Both the position numbers and the translations under genes were made by a program. From Clostridia bacterium (GTDB lineage Bacteria; Bacillota; Clostridia; UBA1381), in assembly GCA_017443895.1 (NCBI GenBank), contig JAFSXU010000043.1, forward strand, positions 24,443 through 88,442: DNA of 64,000 nt, in the 5' to 3' direction. Each line of letters starts with the position of its first letter. Positions within the stretch are counted from its first letter, which is position 1. Positions 61,387-64,000 of this stretch are shown in pieces. Under the pieces are notes generated by a model that saw only the letters and a list, made by a program, of their open reading frames with translations, was not told the origin of the DNA and did no database searches.

Positions 61387-62383
61387 TTATAACCACCTCC
61401 CGCTTCGATAAATTTATATCTTCTAAGATTTTTGCGTTTATGTTCTTCTCGTTTTTGAGTTTTTCTAAATTCATTTTTCTGTTTCCTGTTGCTTTTGATA
61501 TTTCGCCCTTTGCTACATAGATAAAAACATCACTGTTTTTTACATCTTTTAGCTTTTGTGAGATTATATCATAGTATATCGCACTTTGGACAAGTTCTCC
61601 AAATGAGCTGTGCAAAGGTCCTGCAACAACCGAGCCACCCTCGCTTATCTCATCTGTTGACTGCAAGCCCAGTCTTATAACCTTGATATTTGCCGCCTCA
61701 AATTTTAGTAGAAGCTCCTTACAAAGCAATACTGCCTCATCGACCGTTTGCGGTGTATAGAGATTATTTTTATACATTCTTTCAAGCTCTGTATCTTTAA
61801 TTGTAAGCGTCGGGTAAAGTCTCACAAGCTCAGGCTGTAATTTTATAATTTGCTCCGCTGTATAGATTGATTTTTCAAATGTGTCCTGTGGTAAGCCCGT
61901 CATCATCTGAAGTCCCAAGGTAAACGGATATTCCCTGATTTTTTTTACCGCATTTACAACATCTTTACTTGTATGACCCCTGCCCGATGCTAAAAGCACA
62001 TCATCACTCATTGACTGAACACCAAGCTCAATGGTTGTTACACCGTATTTTAAAAGATTATCAAGTATTTCACGGTTTATATAGTCGGGGCGTGTTGATA
62101 AGCGTATGCCATGAATTTTGCCCATTTGTATATACTTATGTGCAACGGACAACAGGCTTGTCTGCTCCGACATCGGTATGCCTGTAAAGCTGCCTCCGAA
62201 AAATGCAACCTCAATTTTTGCATCCTCTGTATTTATGGTTTTTAAATATTCTTTTATTGTGTTATCAACAGTCTGTGGTGTTACCTCATTATTTGTGCCT
62301 GTAATCCGTTTTTGGTTACAAAACACGCAATCAAACGGGCAACCCCTGTGCGGTACAAAAATCGGTATGTTATATGTTCTCAT
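61352..62383 (-). CDS. Elp3-like radical SAM protein
   Basis: This 343-residue protein has the radical SAM motif C-P-F-D-C-V-F-C near residue 15 and FFGGSFTGIP and RLSTRPDYI in the barrel, as in the Elp3/TIGR01210-like group. The C-terminal tRNA-acetyltransferase domain of true Elp3 is missing. Its neighbours rnc and smc are the usual ones in Clostridia. Function is unknown; tRNA modification is possible. The ATG at 62383 lies 14 bases inside rnc. The longer frame has a basic N-terminal sequence that is just rnc read out of frame. Confidence 0.85.
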   Translation of the reverse strand: MRTYNIPIFVPHRGCPFDCVFCNQKRITGTNNEVTPQTVDNTIKEYLKTINTEDAKIEVAFFGGSFTGIPMSEQTSLLSVAHKYIQMGKIHGIRLSTRPDYINREILDNLLKYGVTTIELGVQSMSDDVLLASGRGHTSKDVVNAVKKIREYPFTLGLQMMTGLPQDTFEKSIYTAEQIIKLQPELVRLYPTLTIKDTELERMYKNNLYTPQTVDEAVLLCKELLLKFEAANIKVIRLGLQSTDEISEGGSVVAGPLHSSFGELVQSAIYYDIISQKLKDVKNSDVFIYVAKGEISKATGNRKMNLEKLKNEKNINAKILEDINLSKREVVINAVKKAPNAGL

Positions 62384-63053
62384 TTTTATCCAAATCCAAA
62401 AGAGTCTTATGCGCAGCCATTTGCTCCGCCTCCTTTTTACTCTTTCCCACACCTTTATTTTTAACCAAACCGTCAACCAAGACCTCAACCTCGAAGGTCT
62501 TGTTATGGTCCTTGCCAAACTCCTTTACAACCCTGTATGTTACCTTGCCGACATTACCGTGCTGTATGCGCTCCTGGAGCATGGTTTTATAATCGCCGTA
62601 GCGCTTACCCTGTAATACCTCGACAATCTCATCCTGCATAAGGTTTAAAAGCCATTTTCTTGCCGTTTCCATGCCTGCATCAAGATAGATTGAGGCAAGC
62701 ACCGCCTCAAAGGCATCGGATACAACAGATGCCCGTTCTCTTCCGCCTGATTTTTCCTCGCCTCTGCCAAGCCGTATAAGAGAGCCTAAATTTATCTTTT
62801 TGGCAACCTCCGCCAAGGACTGCTCGCATACCAAAGTTGCTCTGAACTTTGTAAGGTCGCCCTCGTTAACATTTTGGAGCTTTTTAAAAATATAATCGCT
62901 TATGATTATACTTAACACCGAATCACCCAAAAATTCAAGGCGCTCGTTATCCTTTATTTTATACTCATTTGCATAAGAGCTGTGCGTAAGGGCTGTTCTT
63001 AACAGTTCAATGTTTTTATAGGAATGTCCTATACATTTTTGTGCGTTTAACAT
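62370..63053 (-). CDS. rnc: Ribonuclease III
   Basis: This 227-residue double-strand RNase has the catalytic signature NERLEFLGDSVL (about 37-48), GRGEEKSGGRERASVVSDAFEAVLASIYLD, and a C-terminal dsRNA-binding domain (about 155-225). It processes rRNA and mRNA hairpins, and could act on the long leader hairpins in this window. Confidence 0.97.
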   Translation of the reverse strand: MLNAQKCIGHSYKNIELLRTALTHSSYANEYKIKDNERLEFLGDSVLSIIISDYIFKKLQNVNEGDLTKFRATLVCEQSLAEVAKKINLGSLIRLGRGEEKSGGRERASVVSDAFEAVLASIYLDAGMETARKWLLNLMQDEIVEVLQGKRYGDYKTMLQERIQHGNVGKVTYRVVKEFGKDHNKTFEVEVLVDGLVKNKGVGKSKKEAEQMAAHKTLLDLDKNENI

Positions 63054-63121
63054 GGTATTTCCTTTCCTATACGCCCTTTTTTAACACCAAGGCTAATTGA
63101 GGTTAAAAAAAGGTATATAAA

Positions 63122-63150
63122 TTTCAGAGGACAATAACTGTCCTCTGAAA
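63122..63150. terminator. Strong hairpin between fabF and rnc
   Basis: TTTCAGAGGACA pairs perfectly with TGTCCTCTGAAA around ATAAC (12 bp). The following tract on the minus strand is AT-rich rather than pure T. It probably ends or attenuates fabF transcription. Confidence 0.65.
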
Positions 63151-63156
63151 AAAATA

Positions 63157-64000
63157 TTAGTCTGTGTACTTTTTAAATAAAACCGTTGCATTATGTCCGC
63201 CAAAGCCCAGTGAGTTTGACATTGCATAATTAACAGGTGTATTTCTGCCCTCGTTTGGAACAATATCCAAATCACAGTCAGGGTCGGGAGTTTCGTAGTT
63301 AATAGTTGCAGGAACAAAGCTATCCTCTATAGCCTTTGCGCAAACTATCGCCTCAACACCGCCTGCGGCGCCAAGCATATGACCTGTCATTGACTTGGTT
63401 GAGCTTACCATTACCTTATACGCCGCATCGCCCAAGGCCTCTTTAATCGCCTCTGTTTCAAATTGGTCGTTATACTTTGTTGATGTACCGTGTGCGTTTA
63501 TATATGTTATCTTATCAGGTGTTATTTTAGCGTCCTCAATAGCCTTTTTCATTGCCATTGCTCCGCCCTTACCGCCTGGGATAGGACTTGTTATATGATA
63601 TGCATCGTCTGTTGCGCCATAGCCTACCATTTCGCATATGATATGCGCCCCCCTTGCCTTTGCGTGTTCAAGCTCCTCCAACACCATAAAGCCTGCACCC
63701 TCGGACAGGACAAATCCGTCACGGTTTGCATCAAACGGCTTTGACGCGTGCTGTGGGTCATCGTTATTTGTAGACATTGCCTTCATATTACAAAAGCCTG
63801 CAAACGCAATACGGCTTACCGTTGCCTCTGCACCGCCTGCAACGATTACATCGTTATCGCCGTATTGGATATGGCGAAATGCCGTACCTATTGCATTTGA
63901 GCCTGATGCGCAAGCTGTTACAACATTCTCGTTAACGCCCTGCATACCGTGCTTTATGGCAATCTGAGCAGGTGCCATATTCCCTATCATCATAGGAATA
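63157..64000 (-). CDS. fabF: Beta-ketoacyl-ACP synthase II, C-terminal part (cut by window edge)
   Basis: The visible 280 residues carry the catalytic Cys in [10 protein letters not shown], His in [11 protein letters not shown] and His in [12 protein letters not shown], plus [11 protein letters not shown] at the C-terminus. The enzyme elongates fatty acids by condensing malonyl-ACP with acyl-ACP. The N-terminal about 130 residues lie beyond the right edge. The order fabF-rnc-smc-ftsY is standard in Clostridia. Confidence 0.95.
   Translation of the reverse strand, partial: IPMMIGNMAPAQIAIKHGMQGVNENVVTACASGSNAIGTAFRHIQYGDNDVIVAGGAEATVSRIAFAGFCNMKAMSTNNDDPQHASKPFDANRDGFVLSEGAGFMVLEELEHAKARGAHIICEMVGYGATDDAYHITSPIPGGKGGAMAMKKAIEDAKITPDKITYINAHGTSTKYNDQFETEAIKEALGDAAYKVMVSSTKSMTGHMLGAAGGVEAIVCAKAIEDSFVPATINYETPDPDCDLDIVPNEGRNTPVNYAMSNSLGFGGHNATVLFKKYTD

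Overview
This window is a chromosomal segment of a strictly fermentative, endospore-forming, AT-rich Clostridia bacterium. It carries the complete spoIIIAA-AH operon, the spoVB-mazG-(hup)-rqcP-yabP-yabQ-divIC cluster and spoVM. It also has an Rnf complex, a HydG hydrogenase maturase, a type III glutamine synthetase and several plant-polysaccharide glycosidases. That mix suggests a gut or plant-fibre organism able to use pectin side chains. The exact genus cannot be fixed from this sequence. No tRNA, rRNA, prophage, transposase gene or CRISPR array was recognised.

Layout. 0-5 kb (minus strand): exoA (cut by the window edge), an iron-containing alcohol dehydrogenase, hydG, an SLH/glucosaminidase cell-wall protein and a lone fumarase beta subunit behind a strong promoter and a long hairpin leader. 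5.2-5.4 kb (plus): a 54-residue membrane protein and a 22-codon spoVM. 5.5-13 kb (minus): tsaC/sua5, a large membrane protein with a DUF6273-like tail, and the sporulation/division cluster. 13-14.3 kb: aroA. 14.3-23.6 kb: a nitrogen-assimilation island. A five-gene split, ferredoxin-rich glutamate synthase faces glnN and an Amt-PII fusion gene. The two sides have divergent consensus promoters, each followed by a terminator hairpin in the leader. 23.7-28.1 kb: uppP, a cytidylate-kinase-like gene, a lytic transglycosylase, coaE, ung and a LysR regulator divergent from a GH105 hydrolase. 30.8-36 kb: a SmtB/ArsR metal sensor, mgtE with a structured leader, DUF4830 and DUF378 proteins and a secreted GH53 galactanase. 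36.2-37.9 kb: a SulP transporter. 38.2-42.8 kb: spoIIIA. 43.1-48.8 kb: rnfCDGEAB plus a translationally coupled Cys-rich exported protein, with rseC divergent. 50-55.4 kb: a stalk-domain protein, a DUF2156-GNAT fusion, GH43 and GH35. 55.6-56.8 kb: argJ. 56.9-64 kb: ftsY, smc, an Elp3-like radical SAM gene, rnc and fabF (cut by the window edge).

How the genes work together. The nitrogen island contains every step from ammonium uptake (Amt) through glutamine (GlnN) to glutamate (split GOGAT), with PII sensing fused to the transporter. Rnf links reduced ferredoxin to NAD+ and ion pumping. The GH53/GH35/GH43/GH105 genes fit breakdown of galactan/arabinogalactan and rhamnogalacturonan side chains, although no sugar transporter lies in the window.

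Most unusual items: three related miniature inverted-repeat elements, all between convergent genes and beside terminators; three structured leaders (fumarase beta, mgtE, and the glnN/GOGAT pair); the extra Cys-rich gene at the end of the rnf operon; and the small gene in front of spoVM. Positions, motifs and pairings were read by eye; no database search was run.
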